DNA from: Clostridia bacterium
Lineage (GTDB): Bacteria > Bacillota > Clostridia > Oscillospirales > CAG-272
Assembly (NCBI GenBank): GCA_017624905.1
Contig: JAGAMD010000003.1
Coordinates: 1 to 54,510, forward strand
DNA length: 54,510 nt
Direction of reading: 5' to 3'
The notes under the pieces: model-generated
Told to the model about the DNA's origin: nothing
Seen by the model: only the letters and a program-made list of their open reading frames with translations
The model's database searches: none
Shown here: one piece after another, positions 1 to 8,348 of the stretch
Layout: the number at the start of each line of letters is the position of its first letter
Numbering within the stretch: position 1 is the first letter of the stretch
Made by a program: the position numbers and the translations under genes

Positions 1-78
1 CACTTTTACAACAATGACCGTATTCAATTAAAAACAAAACTGACACCATTAGAAAAACGATGCCAGTTTGCTTCTTAA
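1..78 (+). CDS. IS3-family transposase, C-terminal end (partial)
   Basis: The first 78 bases read in frame 1 as 25 codons ending in TAA. The peptide contains FYNNDRIQ and LTPLEKR, which match the C-terminal signature of IS3/IS150-type DDE transposases (usual form YYNNxRIQ...LSPxEYR). The rest of the gene lies left of the window. In the family this protein cuts and joins the IS ends using an rve (DDE) catalytic domain, which is not visible here. The Tyr normally seen in PxEYR is a Lys here, so the copy may be diverged. The identification rests on a short stretch, but the motif order and the stop position fit well. Confidence 0.72.
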   Translation, partial: HFYNNDRIQLKTKLTPLEKRCQFAS

Positions 79-139
79 AATTTAATATTCTACCATAGGG
101 GGTGTTTTTTGTGCTGTCTGCACAAAATGGTTCACTTCA
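1..139 (+). mobile_element. Right end of an IS3-like insertion sequence (partial)
   Basis: The transposase tail is followed by about 60 noncoding bases, including a short inverted repeat (TTTTGTGC...GCACAAAA, about 107-127) and the stretch TGGTTCACTTCA ending at 139. IS3 elements commonly end within 60-100 bases of the transposase stop, and a terminal repeat is expected there. The other end of the element is outside the window, so the right boundary is inferred, not proven. Bases 140-157 hold only the spacer before the symporter gene. Confidence 0.4.
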
Positions 140-157
140 AAGCGGAAGGCTTTTCTT

Positions 158-2059
158 TTATTTTTGAGCGATTGAATACTTATTAGCAAATGCCTCATAT
201 TCTTCTTGGAATGCTTCATCGTTAGTGTTCTTGACGATATTGAGGTATTCGTGTGTTCCAAAGCTGTTGTGAGCTGTTTCGATAATTGCAACCGCAATGT
301 TAGAGCAGTGGTCAGAAATTCTTTCATAGTTGTTTAACAGGTCTGAAAGAACAAAGCCAAGCTCAATAGTACAAGCACCCTTTTGTAGTCTTGTAATGTG
401 ATTTGCCTTAGTTGTAGAAATAAGTTTGTCAATTACTTGCTCAAGAGGTTCAACTCTCTTTGCAATGCTTAAATCATCTTTTATAAAGGCTTCTTCTGTA
501 ATAACTAAAATTTCTTTTATAGCACTTGTAATCGTTGCAATTTCCTTTGTAGCTTCTTCTGAGAATACGATATTCTTAGCCTTGAGCTCCTCGGAAACAT
601 CAAGCACGTTTACTGCGTGGTCGCTAAGTCTTTCAAAATCACCGAGTGTGTGTAATAGCTTGGAGCTCTTTTTACTGTCGGCATCGGAAAGAGAACGGGA
701 AGAAATTTGAACAAGATAAGTACCAATGTGGTCCTCATATTTGTCAATAAGCGTTTCTCTATCTTGAATTAATTGTGCTGTTTTAGATTCAAAAGAATAA
801 AGATTATCAATAGCTAAATCAAGAGTTTCCTTTGAAAGCTTACACATTTCAACTGTCAAGTTGTTACATTCGGAAAGTGCAACTGCAGGGGACTCTGAAA
901 TAAGAATTGGATCGATGTATGCGATTTTTTCTTTTTCCTCTTTGTCCTTAACAAGTACATAAGCGATTTTTTCAAATATCTTAGACGCAGGAAGAAGAAC
1001 AAGTGTTGTAATGATATTGAATGCTGTGTGGAATATTGCAATTGACCATACATTTACACCATGTCTAAACCACATACTGTTAAGAGGTGTGAATGTCATA
1101 ATGTAGAATGGAACAAAGCAAATTGCTACTGCAAATAATTTGATAACAAGGTGAGTAATTGCAACACGTTTTGCATTTCTGTTAGCACCAAGGCTTGAGA
1201 TAACAGCAGTTACACAAGTACCAATGTTAAAGCCAAGAATGATTGGAATCGCAACCTTGAATGAAACAAGAGGATCAGTTTCAGGTGTTGCAACGTTGGT
1301 ATCTATTGCGGCAGTTGCAATAACTATAGCTTGTAAAACACCAACAGAGGCGGATGATGATTGAACTACTGTAGTAAATAGAGTAGCTAATACTAATGCG
1401 AGTATTACACCATACCATGAATCAAAGAACGAAACAACGCTTATAAGAGTATTAACGATTGAGGCGTCCTCTGTATCTGTTAAAAACTCAACAGCGGCAG
1501 ACATAAGCTCCATACCTTGCATAAGAATAGCAAAGCCGAGACAGAGAGTACCAATGTCCTTGTTTAGTCTGTTCTTTTTGCCAAGGAACATTATGAGAAT
1601 AATACCTATAATAGCAATAATGGGAGCAAAGAAGGATGGCTTTAAAAGACTAAGTGCTGAAAACCAACCTGCACCTGAGGAATCGCCACCAAGGTCTGCA
1701 AGACCGGTAATCCATGGAGTGATGGTTGTACCGATATTGGTACCCATAAGCATACCGATAGTTTGTGGCAACGTCATAATGCCTGAGCCTACAAGACCAA
1801 CTATCATAACAGTCGTAGCAGATGATGATTGAATAACAGCAGTAACACCGGCACCAAGAGCCATACCCTTGAATTTGTTAGATGAAGCCTTTTTCAAAAT
1901 AACCTCAAGCTTACCGCCTGCCATTTTTTCAAGACCGCTAGTCATCATGTTCATTCCGTAAAGGAACATAGCAAGTCCACCACCTAATGTGGCAATAGAG
2001 GTAAGAATTTGGACAACAAGAGGCATATTGCCACCAATTGCATCAAGAATCTCTTTCAT
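158..2059 (-). CDS. Na/Pi cotransporter family protein with PhoU-like tail
   Basis: This 633-residue membrane protein is predicted to import phosphate with sodium. The N-terminal half holds two inverted Na/Pi-cotransporter repeats, each with the family QSSS signature (QSSSATTVMIVG near residue 75 and VQSSSASVGVLQ near residue 230), and about eight hydrophobic segments. The last about 200 residues are soluble and helical, like the PhoU domain fused to bacterial NptA/YjbB-type transporters. The start was moved to MKEILDAIGG at 2059 because a GAAAGG ribosome site lies just upstream; an in-frame ATG 15 codons earlier lacks one. It is monocistronic with its own promoter at 2112-2140. Confidence 0.88.
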   Translation of the reverse strand: MKEILDAIGGNMPLVVQILTSIATLGGGLAMFLYGMNMMTSGLEKMAGGKLEVILKKASSNKFKGMALGAGVTAVIQSSSATTVMIVGLVGSGIMTLPQTIGMLMGTNIGTTITPWITGLADLGGDSSGAGWFSALSLLKPSFFAPIIAIIGIILIMFLGKKNRLNKDIGTLCLGFAILMQGMELMSAAVEFLTDTEDASIVNTLISVVSFFDSWYGVILALVLATLFTTVVQSSSASVGVLQAIVIATAAIDTNVATPETDPLVSFKVAIPIILGFNIGTCVTAVISSLGANRNAKRVAITHLVIKLFAVAICFVPFYIMTFTPLNSMWFRHGVNVWSIAIFHTAFNIITTLVLLPASKIFEKIAYVLVKDKEEKEKIAYIDPILISESPAVALSECNNLTVEMCKLSKETLDLAIDNLYSFESKTAQLIQDRETLIDKYEDHIGTYLVQISSRSLSDADSKKSSKLLHTLGDFERLSDHAVNVLDVSEELKAKNIVFSEEATKEIATITSAIKEILVITEEAFIKDDLSIAKRVEPLEQVIDKLISTTKANHITRLQKGACTIELGFVLSDLLNNYERISDHCSNIAVAIIETAHNSFGTHEYLNIVKNTNDEAFQEEYEAFANKYSIAQK

Positions 2060-2111
2060 AAAATACCTTTCTATTTGATGAAATATTATGCGCAAAATAC
2101 GCATTATAATT

Positions 2112-2140
2112 ATTATAACACAAAAAATATAGATTGTAAA
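2112..2140 (-). promoter_or_regulatory. Promoter of the Na/Pi symporter
   Basis: On the minus strand, -35 TTTACA (2135-2140) and -10 TATAAT (2112-2117) are separated by 17 bases, with TGT directly before the -10. A TGCG/CGCA inverted repeat lies between it and the gene. Confidence 0.6.
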
Positions 2141-2174
2141 TTAAATTTTACCAAAAAGGGAAAATTTGTCGAAT

Positions 2175-2216
2175 TAAATAACCACTCCTTCTGCGAATGG
2201 CAAAAAAAGTGGTTAA
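2175..2216 (-). terminator. Weak terminator after the SDR gene
   Basis: AACCACT (2180-2186) pairs with AGTGGTT (2208-2214) around a long loop, just after the SDR stop on the minus strand. The following tract is only moderately T-rich. Confidence 0.4.
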
Positions 2217-2225
2217 TTTATACAA

Positions 2226-2981
2226 TTATGCTTTTGCAAATTTTATTAAAATTGAGTGAGGAACGATTTTTGCAAGAACTCTGCAAAACTTATAAAAAAG
2301 CTTAGGAGTGTATACAGCTCGTCCTTTTTTAGCAGCCTTAATTCCGCCCTTAGCTACCTTTTGAGGATTACAGAAGGGAAGTGAATCTATCTTTTTTGAG
2401 GCACCCTTGGTAGCACCGGCAACATCGAAAAATTCCGTTGCCATAGGACCGGGACAAATTGCAGTGACATTAATTTTTCTTTTCTTAAGCTCTTGCCTTA
2501 ATGCACGGCTGAAGCTCTGTACATAGGACTTTGATGCTGAATAGGTAGCCATTCTTGCGTTTGGTACAAAAGAAACAATAGAGGACGTGTTAATTATACA
2601 AGATCCCTTATTCATATATTGCAAAGAGATGGAAACGATTCTAGTAAGAGCCTTAACATTTAAATCAATCATTAGACCTTGCTTTTCAAAATCAACATCC
2701 TCGACATTACCTAAAAGCCCAAAGCCGGCATTATTAAAAAGATACTTGATGCATGGCTTTTCCTCATCTAAAAGACAAGAAAGCTCCTTTATGCTTTCAT
2801 CTTGAGTAATATCCATAGCTATTACTCTAAAAGCGATTTTTGCGTACTTTTGACAGAGATCTATTAATCTTTGCTCGCGTCGAGCAATTACCCAAACCTC
2901 GTCAAGCGGTTCTTTTTGAATTTCTTTAAAGAATTCAACGCCAAGCCCACTTGAAGCACCGGTGATTATAGCTATATTCAT
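2226..2981 (-). CDS. SDR family NAD(P)-dependent oxidoreductase
   Basis: This 251-residue protein is a classical short-chain dehydrogenase/reductase. It shows the Rossmann cofactor motif TGASSGLG at residues 7-14, the NNAG motif near residue 85, a catalytic Ser in the INTSS segment, and the YSASK catalytic Tyr-Lys pair near residue 147, followed by CPGPMATEF. The length is typical. An Arg-rich turn after the first strand (ARREQR) suggests NADP(H) preference, which is an inference. It is the second gene of a minus-strand pair, 10 bases after the esterase. The substrate cannot be told from sequence. Confidence 0.88.
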   Translation of the reverse strand: MNIAIITGASSGLGVEFFKEIQKEPLDEVWVIARREQRLIDLCQKYAKIAFRVIAMDITQDESIKELSCLLDEEKPCIKYLFNNAGFGLLGNVEDVDFEKQGLMIDLNVKALTRIVSISLQYMNKGSCIINTSSIVSFVPNARMATYSASKSYVQSFSRALRQELKKRKINVTAICPGPMATEFFDVAGATKGASKKIDSLPFCNPQKVAKGGIKAAKKGRAVYTPKLFYKFCRVLAKIVPHSILIKFAKA

Positions 2982-2991
2982 AAATACTCCG

Positions 2992-3765
2992 TTAGAATCC
3001 TAATTTTTTTAGAAATGTACAAGCACAGTCGCTCCAAATTTTGATGTCTTCATGATCATAAGCAAGTCCAAGACCATGACAACCAACAGGAAAAATGTGT
3101 AATTCGAAATATACGTTATTTTTGCTCAAAGCCTCTGCTAAAGCAAAAGAATTCTTCACAGGAACTGCCTCATCTGTTGCTGTGTGCCAAATAAAGCAGG
3201 GAGGAGTGTTTGAATTTATATTCTTTTCATTAGAGAATAAATCAATAAGATCCTTGTTTTCCCACTCGTTTAAAAGCAAGTTTTGTCTTGAACCTAAATG
3301 AGTAAATTCATCTTGAAAGGTTACAACAGGGTAGCAAGGGATAAAAGCATCCGGACGGGCAGAGTAGTTATCAATCTCATCAGATTTTTTATATGCTTCA
3401 AAATCGTATAGAGTAGCACTGGTGCAGGTTAAATGGCCACCTGCTGAAAAGCCACAAACGGCAATTTTTTCATATCCTAAGGAACGTAATAACCTAATTG
3501 CTCTCTGTACGTCGGATAATGGTGCGAATTTGTGACAAGGCATAACATTGTAATCAAGTGTAAAAGCATTAATACCATGCTCGTTATACATTTCGGCTAT
3601 AGGTCCTTTTTCGTGGTCGGCCTTGCAACCATATCCACCACCCGGGCAGACCAAAACAGCGGTTTTGGTTTCATTAATTTCATAGGAGGTAATAGAGGGC
3701 TCAAAGCAGTTATTTGTATATTTGATGTAAGGAGGATTTTCCCAAAGCATAATTCTTTTATTCAT
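2992..3765 (-). CDS. Alpha/beta hydrolase (acetyl-xylan-esterase-like)
   Basis: This 257-residue protein has an oxyanion-loop segment CPGGGYG, the nucleophile elbow GFSAGG, a late Asp in TATDEAVPV and a late His in VGCHGLGLA, which together form a Ser-Asp-His triad. This arrangement is that of the small esterases related to the dienelactone-hydrolase/BD-FAE group, often annotated as acetyl esterases acting on plant sugars. There is no signal peptide, so the enzyme is probably cytoplasmic. The start at 3765 is preferred because GGAGA lies 5-6 bases upstream; the longer ORF start has no ribosome site and overlaps the promoter. It leads a two-gene operon with the SDR. Confidence 0.82.
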   Translation of the reverse strand: MNKRIMLWENPPYIKYTNNCFEPSITSYEINETKTAVLVCPGGGYGCKADHEKGPIAEMYNEHGINAFTLDYNVMPCHKFAPLSDVQRAIRLLRSLGYEKIAVCGFSAGGHLTCTSATLYDFEAYKKSDEIDNYSARPDAFIPCYPVVTFQDEFTHLGSRQNLLLNEWENKDLIDLFSNEKNINSNTPPCFIWHTATDEAVPVKNSFALAEALSKNNVYFELHIFPVGCHGLGLAYDHEDIKIWSDCACTFLKKLGF

Positions 3766-3808
3766 ATCATTCTCCATAGTGATAAAATTAGCCAAATCGA
3801 CTAAAAAT

Positions 3809-3837
3809 AGTATAACACTAAACGATAAAGCTGTCAA
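3809..3837 (-). promoter_or_regulatory. Promoter of the esterase-SDR operon
   Basis: Minus strand -35 TTGACA (3832-3837), 17-base spacer, extended -10 TGTTATACT (-10 hexamer 3809-3814). Confidence 0.75.
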
Positions 3838-3881
3838 TAAAAATCAAATCTAAAAAAAAATCAGATTTTTTGAAAAAAGTA

Positions 3882-3910
3882 TTGACAAAAAAAGCTTTGT
3901 GTGATAATAT
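3882..3910 (+). promoter_or_regulatory. Promoter of tRNA-Lys
   Basis: -35 TTGACA (3882-3887), 17-base spacer, -10 TAATAT (3905-3910) preceded by TGA. The tRNA begins 21 bases after the -10. Confidence 0.7.
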
Positions 3911-3931
3911 AGGTAGGCACGAAATGGAAAT

Positions 3932-4007
3932 GCCCTTGTAGCTCAGAAGGTAGAGCACTTGACTTTTAATCAAGGTGTCCGGAGTTCGAATCTCCGCAAG
4001 AGCACCA
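3932..4007 (+). tRNA. tRNA-Lys (anticodon TTT)
   Basis: A full cloverleaf can be drawn. The D stem is GCTC/GAGC, the anticodon stem is CTTGA/TCAAG around loop CTTTTAA (anticodon TTT), and the T stem is CGGAG/CTCCG with loop TTCGAAT. The CCA end is encoded (4005-4007). The acceptor GCCCTTG/CAAGAGC pairs except for a C-A mismatch at position 3-70, which is unusual. Confidence 0.95.
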
Positions 4008-4010
4008 TTT

Positions 4011-4041
4011 AACCACAGCAATTTATAGCTGTGGTTTTTTT
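4011..4041 (+). terminator. Terminator of tRNA-Lys
   Basis: A 9-bp perfect stem AACCACAGC/GCTGTGGTT is followed by a run of seven T. Confidence 0.9.
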
Positions 4042-4176
4042 ATCCTTGCAAGAAAAACGAGAGCGAAAAATATAGTAAATATGCACAAAAAACAACGCTT
4101 ATGCGACAAAAATGCGGCAATTTATTTGTTGTGATTGCACAATTTGTTAATTATTTGATAAATCTGTTTATGCAAC

Positions 4177-4205
4177 TTGACAAAATAATTATTTTATGAT
4201 ATATT
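4177..4205 (+). promoter_or_regulatory. Promoter of the small lipoprotein
   Basis: -35 TTGACA (4177-4182), 17-base spacer, -10 TATATT (4200-4205) preceded by TGA. The stretch between the upstream terminator and this promoter (4042-4176) shows nothing else. Confidence 0.7.
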
Positions 4206-4263
4206 ATTATATGTAGAATTATATATACTACGATAAATTTCGATATCATTCAAGGAGGAAAAA

Positions 4264-4524
4264 ATGAAAAAGGTTATCGCTCTATTTTTAGTTTTGGCTT
4301 TGACCGTTGCTTTGTTTGTTGGCTGTGGTTGTTTTAAGAGAAACAAAGATACAAACACTGACACTTCTGTAAACACAGAGAGTAACACAAATACAAATGT
4401 TAATACCGGCACAAGCACCAATACAAACACAAATACTAATACAGGTTCAAACCAAACAACAGATACGAACTTGCCTGATGATGCTCAAGACGACACATCA
4501 GTAGATAACGTGGTTGAATTTTAA
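4264..4524 (+). CDS. Small Asn/Thr-rich lipoprotein
   Basis: This 86-residue protein starts with a Lys-rich, strongly hydrophobic signal (residues 1-20) ending in VGCGC, where C21 or C23 would be the lipidated Cys; the residue before VGC is Phe, which is a weak lipobox. The mature part is almost entirely Asn/Thr/Ser with alternating NT pairs, then an acidic tail DDAQDDTSVDN. It has no recognisable domain and probably extends from the membrane as a disordered tether. AAGGAGG sits 5-6 bases before the ATG. Its linker is very like that of the lipoprotein at 40726. The secreted protein at 4554 begins 29 bases downstream, so both may be co-expressed. Confidence 0.75.
   Translation: MKKVIALFLVLALTVALFVGCGCFKRNKDTNTDTSVNTESNTNTNVNTGTSTNTNTNTNTGSNQTTDTNLPDDAQDDTSVDNVVEF
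4370..4455 (+). repeat. Low-complexity ACNAAT repeat encoding (Asn-Thr)n
   Basis: Imperfect 6-base units of the form ACAAAT/ACTAAT run through the linker of the small lipoprotein and encode alternating Asn and Thr. Confidence 0.65.
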
Positions 4525-4553
4525 CCTTTATCAAAAATACGAAAGGAAAGCAT

Positions 4554-7500
4554 ATGAAAAAAGTTATTTCAACACTACTCGCAATAATTATGTTGCTTCC
4601 TGCTATTGCTTCACTTGCTTTTGCAAATGATGTAGTTGCAGTAAATGATGTAACACCGGTAAGCGAGGAAACACATGAGGGTACAAACGTTGCACCATTA
4701 GCAACCTTGAACTATTTCTCTTTAAATGCTACTGGAGAAAAAAGCTATGTTGATATGTCAGTTACCACTCCAAAGGTAGACTATTCAAAGGTAACCGATG
4801 GTAACAAAACAACCGGTACAAACACAGGTTATACAAATGTATATGCATTCGAGCTTAAATATGCTCAAGCATTTTACTTTACCGATATTGTTATTCATAT
4901 CAATGGTGATGGTACTCTTCCAAATGGAACTGCTACTCAAAACAATGTCTCTGTTGACAAAATAACAGTTAAGGCATATAAGGCAGGAGAAGAGGTTATC
5001 TCACAAGAGATTGATACTCTTGATCAGACAACAATTACTGTTGCTGCTAACACAGCTGCAGACTGCATCGAAATTTATCGTGATCAATCAAATATATCAA
5101 CTGGACAACGTGGCAAGGATTTCATTAGAGAAATCGAAACATATAAAGTTGATAAAGAATTCTGTAATGTAGTTAAGTCAAACATTGCATCAGAGGCTCT
5201 TATATCAGCAGCAGGTACTACTGAAGGTGAATATTGTGATACATGGTGGGCTTGGACTCCTAAGGCTCTTGTTGATGGTGACAAAGAGGTAGGAACTCGT
5301 TCCCCAAAGGGATGGAGATATTCCGTTTTTGTTGATTTTACTAGAGACTATCTTATTTCTGAGCTTGTTCTTACACTTAACGGTAAGGGTGAACTTGCCG
5401 GTGGCGGTGGCCGTGTAGATGAAGTTACAATGAACATCTCGCAAATTAGAGTTAAGCTTTTCAACCTTGATGGTGAACAGGTTTATGATTCTAAGGATGT
5501 AAGCGTTGACTCGACAGAAGTAAAGCTAGACCCATTCGTTGAAGCATCTAGAATTAAAATTGAAATTGGTAATGGTAGAGGCGAGGGTAGCGAATTTATG
5601 TGGGAAATCGAAACCTACGTAGAGGAAGGCAACCACATTTTTGAGCAAACTGCTACAAGCAACCCTACATGTAATCGTCCGGGTTATATTGAATATTCTT
5701 GCCACTGTGGTAAGGTTATCAAGAAAACTGTTCCTGCAACAGGCTTCCACCAATGGGATGAGGGCATTATAACAACCGAACCGACAAATGAAGCAAACGG
5801 CGTACGCACTAAGACATGTTCTGCATGTCAAGAAACAACTGAAGTAGATGTTCCTGCTACTGGACATAACTGGGTACAAAGTGAATCACAAGCTCCTGAC
5901 TGCGACACTGATGGATATACAGTATTTACTTGTCAAGATGCAGGTTGTGATGCATCATATACAACAGATGTTGTTTCTGCATATGGACACGACTGGAATG
6001 ATGGCGTAGTTACTAAAAAGGCTAGTGTAACAGAGAATGGAGAAAAGACCTTTACATGTATGCGAGAGGGCTGTGGAGAGGTTGAGGTTCGACAAACAAG
6101 AAAGCTTCAATATACTGACAGTACAACCGGCTTCAAATTTGAAGAAGGTAAATATAGTGTTGATGTATTCTATAATAAAGAAGATGATTTATATTCCGAA
6201 AGCGATTTAACCCACCCATTACTTCAGGGTGATAAGGCTCTAGGACTTGTTGACGACGATATGATGACATATTGGTACGGCCCAACAGGATCTACCTACA
6301 CTATCACACTTGACCGCGAATATATTTTCACAAAAGGTACATTGTTTGCCGGAGGTAACAATGTAACATTAAAGGTTGACTGGATTGATGCTGAAGGAAA
6401 TATATCAGCGACATATACAACAAAATGGAACACTATTAGTAATGGAGCAGACCCAAGCAATCCTGTCAATGTAAATATGACAGAGACAATTTCCAGCGGT
6501 GCTAAGGCAAAGGTAATTAAAGTTACTCTTACCGGTGCTAAATGGGCAAACGGACACGCATTAACACTACACGGATTTGATTTTGTAGTTCATGATTGTT
6601 TAGTTGATGAAAGCGACTATGTATTGGACGGAAGCTCTTATGTAGAACCAACTTGTACTACTGATGGTAGTTGCTTAGCAAAGTGTCCTGTATGTTCAAA
6701 TATGATTCCTGTAACATTGTCAAATGAGAAATATGGACACGATGTACCAAACCCTGTTGTAGATGTTGCTCCAACATGCTCTGATGTTGGTTATGGACAT
6801 GGTACATGTACAAAATGCTCAGAAACAATCCAAAATGTAGAGATTCCAGCACTTGGTACTCACGTATACGACAAGAAAATTGACTATATGCCGGCTAAGT
6901 GTGGCTCAATTGGTATTAGACAAACGGTATGTGCTGGTTGTGGTAGAGTTGGTTCACAAGAGCCAATCCCGGCTACAGAAAAGCATACACCGGCTTGGAC
7001 TGAGGAATACTGTGCAACATACACTGATGAGGGTAAAGAGGTTTATATCTGTACCGGATGTGGCTTACCTGATGAGGATAACGGAATTTCAGAAAGAATT
7101 CTTCCTAAGAAATCTTTGGCAGAAGACTTTGTTACATTTGTTGATTATTCAGTAAGAACAACAGGCTTTGCAGGTATTAGAATTACTTACAGAATAGATC
7201 TTGAAAAACTTGCAGAGATTGAATATGAATGTGATGTAAGAATTATTACAACAGTTAAAAATGCTGATGGCGTTGAAAAGACAATTGAATCATATGGTAA
7301 ATATAGCAATGATCTTTACGATGCTGAAACAGGTGAATTTTCCGTAGTAATTAAGCCATCAACATATTATGATGAGTACGAGGTAACAACTAAGGTAAGA
7401 TTTATGAACTTTAGAGGTATTGAGTACTATGATGTTGAGCTTGGCACACTTTCTACAGATTCCAACAATAAGATAAGCCTATGCGAGGTTGCTGAATATG

Positions 7501-7571
7501 TTCTTGCAACTAATGGTTCACTAGGCAATAATGAAAAAGCCTTCTATGAGGAAATCGTAGCAGGTAAGTAA
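4554..7571 (+). CDS. Large secreted protein with discoidin-like domains and CxxC repeats
   Basis: This 1005-residue protein has a signal peptide (residues 1-24, cut after LAFA). Two beta-rich regions at about 55-195 and 205-355 look like F5/8-type-C (discoidin) domains, with a possible third at about 525-690; such domains usually bind carbohydrate. Between and after them are Cys-rich modules with spaced pairs such as CHCG, CSAC, CPVC, CTKC and CAGC, each followed by a GH or PATG turn (about 358-520 and 692-860). The modules may fold as small metal- or disulfide-stabilised knuckles. No LPxTG or membrane anchor was found. The same CxxC module recurs in the CotH protein at 17742. The cargo or binding target is unknown. 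Confidence 0.8.
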   Translation: MKKVISTLLAIIMLLPAIASLAFANDVVAVNDVTPVSEETHEGTNVAPLATLNYFSLNATGEKSYVDMSVTTPKVDYSKVTDGNKTTGTNTGYTNVYAFELKYAQAFYFTDIVIHINGDGTLPNGTATQNNVSVDKITVKAYKAGEEVISQEIDTLDQTTITVAANTAADCIEIYRDQSNISTGQRGKDFIREIETYKVDKEFCNVVKSNIASEALISAAGTTEGEYCDTWWAWTPKALVDGDKEVGTRSPKGWRYSVFVDFTRDYLISELVLTLNGKGELAGGGGRVDEVTMNISQIRVKLFNLDGEQVYDSKDVSVDSTEVKLDPFVEASRIKIEIGNGRGEGSEFMWEIETYVEEGNHIFEQTATSNPTCNRPGYIEYSCHCGKVIKKTVPATGFHQWDEGIITTEPTNEANGVRTKTCSACQETTEVDVPATGHNWVQSESQAPDCDTDGYTVFTCQDAGCDASYTTDVVSAYGHDWNDGVVTKKASVTENGEKTFTCMREGCGEVEVRQTRKLQYTDSTTGFKFEEGKYSVDVFYNKEDDLYSESDLTHPLLQGDKALGLVDDDMMTYWYGPTGSTYTITLDREYIFTKGTLFAGGNNVTLKVDWIDAEGNISATYTTKWNTISNGADPSNPVNVNMTETISSGAKAKVIKVTLTGAKWANGHALTLHGFDFVVHDCLVDESDYVLDGSSYVEPTCTTDGSCLAKCPVCSNMIPVTLSNEKYGHDVPNPVVDVAPTCSDVGYGHGTCTKCSETIQNVEIPALGTHVYDKKIDYMPAKCGSIGIRQTVCAGCGRVGSQEPIPATEKHTPAWTEEYCATYTDEGKEVYICTGCGLPDEDNGISERILPKKSLAEDFVTFVDYSVRTTGFAGIRITYRIDLEKLAEIEYECDVRIITTVKNADGVEKTIESYGKYSNDLYDAETGEFSVVIKPSTYYDEYEVTTKVRFMNFRGIEYYDVELGTLSTDSNNKISLCEVAEYVLATNGSLGNNEKAFYEEIVAGK

Positions 7572-7576
7572 TAATA

Positions 7577-7610
7577 AAAGGCACTCAATCGAGTGCCTTT
7601 TTTGTTTTTT
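7577..7610 (+). terminator. Terminator of the secreted CxxC protein
   Basis: AAAGGCACTC and GAGTGCCTTT pair around AATC and are followed by a T-rich run. Confidence 0.9.
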
Positions 7611-7614
7611 ATAA

Positions 7615-7650
7615 AAATAACACAGCAAAAGCATCGAGCCTTTGCTGTGC
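7615..7650 (-). terminator. Terminator of rnhA
   Basis: CACAGCAAA (from 7621) pairs with TTTGCTGTG (to 7649); read on the minus strand the hairpin is followed by TTATTTTTAT. Confidence 0.7.
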
Positions 7651-7688
7651 AAGTTAAGTTTCTACATTATATATAATAGGTATAAAAC

Positions 7689-8132
7689 TTATTCAATTAT
7701 ATATTTCCCAGACTCATTTTGAGCCATTTTATCACATCTTTCATTGTAAGGATGACCAGCATGTCCCTTCACCCAAACGTAAGTGATTTTATGCTTTTTT
7801 ATTTCATCAAGCAATATTTCCCAAAGATCAGGGTTGAGTGCATGGGAACGGTCTGCCTTTCTCCAATTGTTTAAACGCCATCCCTCTGCCCAACCATTTG
7901 TAATAGCATCTATGACATATTTTGAATCAGAGGTTAGAGTGATTTCACAGCTTTCTTTTAAAGCCTGTAATGCTTTTATAACGGCTGTTAGCTCCATTCT
8001 GTTGTTAGTTGTGGAGGGTTCACCACCACAAAGCTCTTTTTCAACGCCCTTGTAAACTAAAATAGCTCCCCAACCACCGGGACCCGGGTTGCACCTACAA
8101 GAGCCGTCGGTATATATATCAATATGCTTCAT
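7689..8132 (-). CDS. rnhA: Ribonuclease HI
   Basis: This 147-residue enzyme cuts the RNA strand of RNA-DNA hybrids, including R-loops and primers. The type-1 active site is complete: Asp in IYTDGSC (D8), Glu in NRMELTA (about E47), Asp in TSDSKYV (about D69), and the late His/Asp region WVKGHAGHPYNERCDKMA. Length and motif order match bacterial RNase HI, including the basic GWRLNNWRK handle segment that aids substrate binding. The gene is single, on the minus strand, with a hairpin terminator behind it. The end KYIIE is normal. No clear strong promoter was found in the AT-rich upstream gap. Confidence 0.96.
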   Translation of the reverse strand: MKHIDIYTDGSCRCNPGPGGWGAILVYKGVEKELCGGEPSTTNNRMELTAVIKALQALKESCEITLTSDSKYVIDAITNGWAEGWRLNNWRKADRSHALNPDLWEILLDEIKKHKITYVWVKGHAGHPYNERCDKMAQNESGKYIIE

Positions 8133-8234
8133 AACATCTCCTAAAATCTAGATAACTTATTTTAACATATAAATATAGATAATTCAAGTATTAATAAATA
8201 ATAAGGATAATTTTCAAATTTTTGCAAAAAAATG

Positions 8235-8263
8235 TTGACAAGTACTGTTTTATGTGATAAAAT
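8235..8263 (+). promoter_or_regulatory. Promoter of the rpsF-ssb-rpsR operon
   Basis: Near-consensus -35 TTGACA (8235-8240), 17-base spacer, extended -10 TGATAAAAT (hexamer 8258-8263). The transcript would carry a leader of about 80 bases. Confidence 0.85.
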
Positions 8264-8272
8264 AACGCAGAA

Positions 8273-8318
8273 CGAGTATGCACTATACTCGCTCCTACTA
8301 TCAAAAATTTATATTTGA
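8273..8318 (+). promoter_or_regulatory. Structured 5' leader of rpsF
   Basis: Two hairpins are visible: CGAGTAT/ATACTCG (8273-8291) and a weaker TATCAAA/TTTGATG (about 8299-8321). Bacterial rpsF leaders are often bound by the S6:S18 complex for feedback control, but the known conserved core of that element was not recognised here, so autoregulation is only an inference. Confidence 0.4.
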
Positions 8319-8348
8319 TGGTCATTAAGTCCACAGGAGGTAAAGAAA

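Noticed and set aside
82-327. Minus-strand ORF of 81 codons at the left edge.
   Set aside because: It overlaps the 3' end of the symporter in another frame, has low-complexity Lys/Leu composition and no ribosome site.
8230-8348. A known S6:S18-binding leader in front of rpsF.
   Set aside because: Two hairpins exist, but the conserved core of the known element was not recognised, so only a generic leader is reported.
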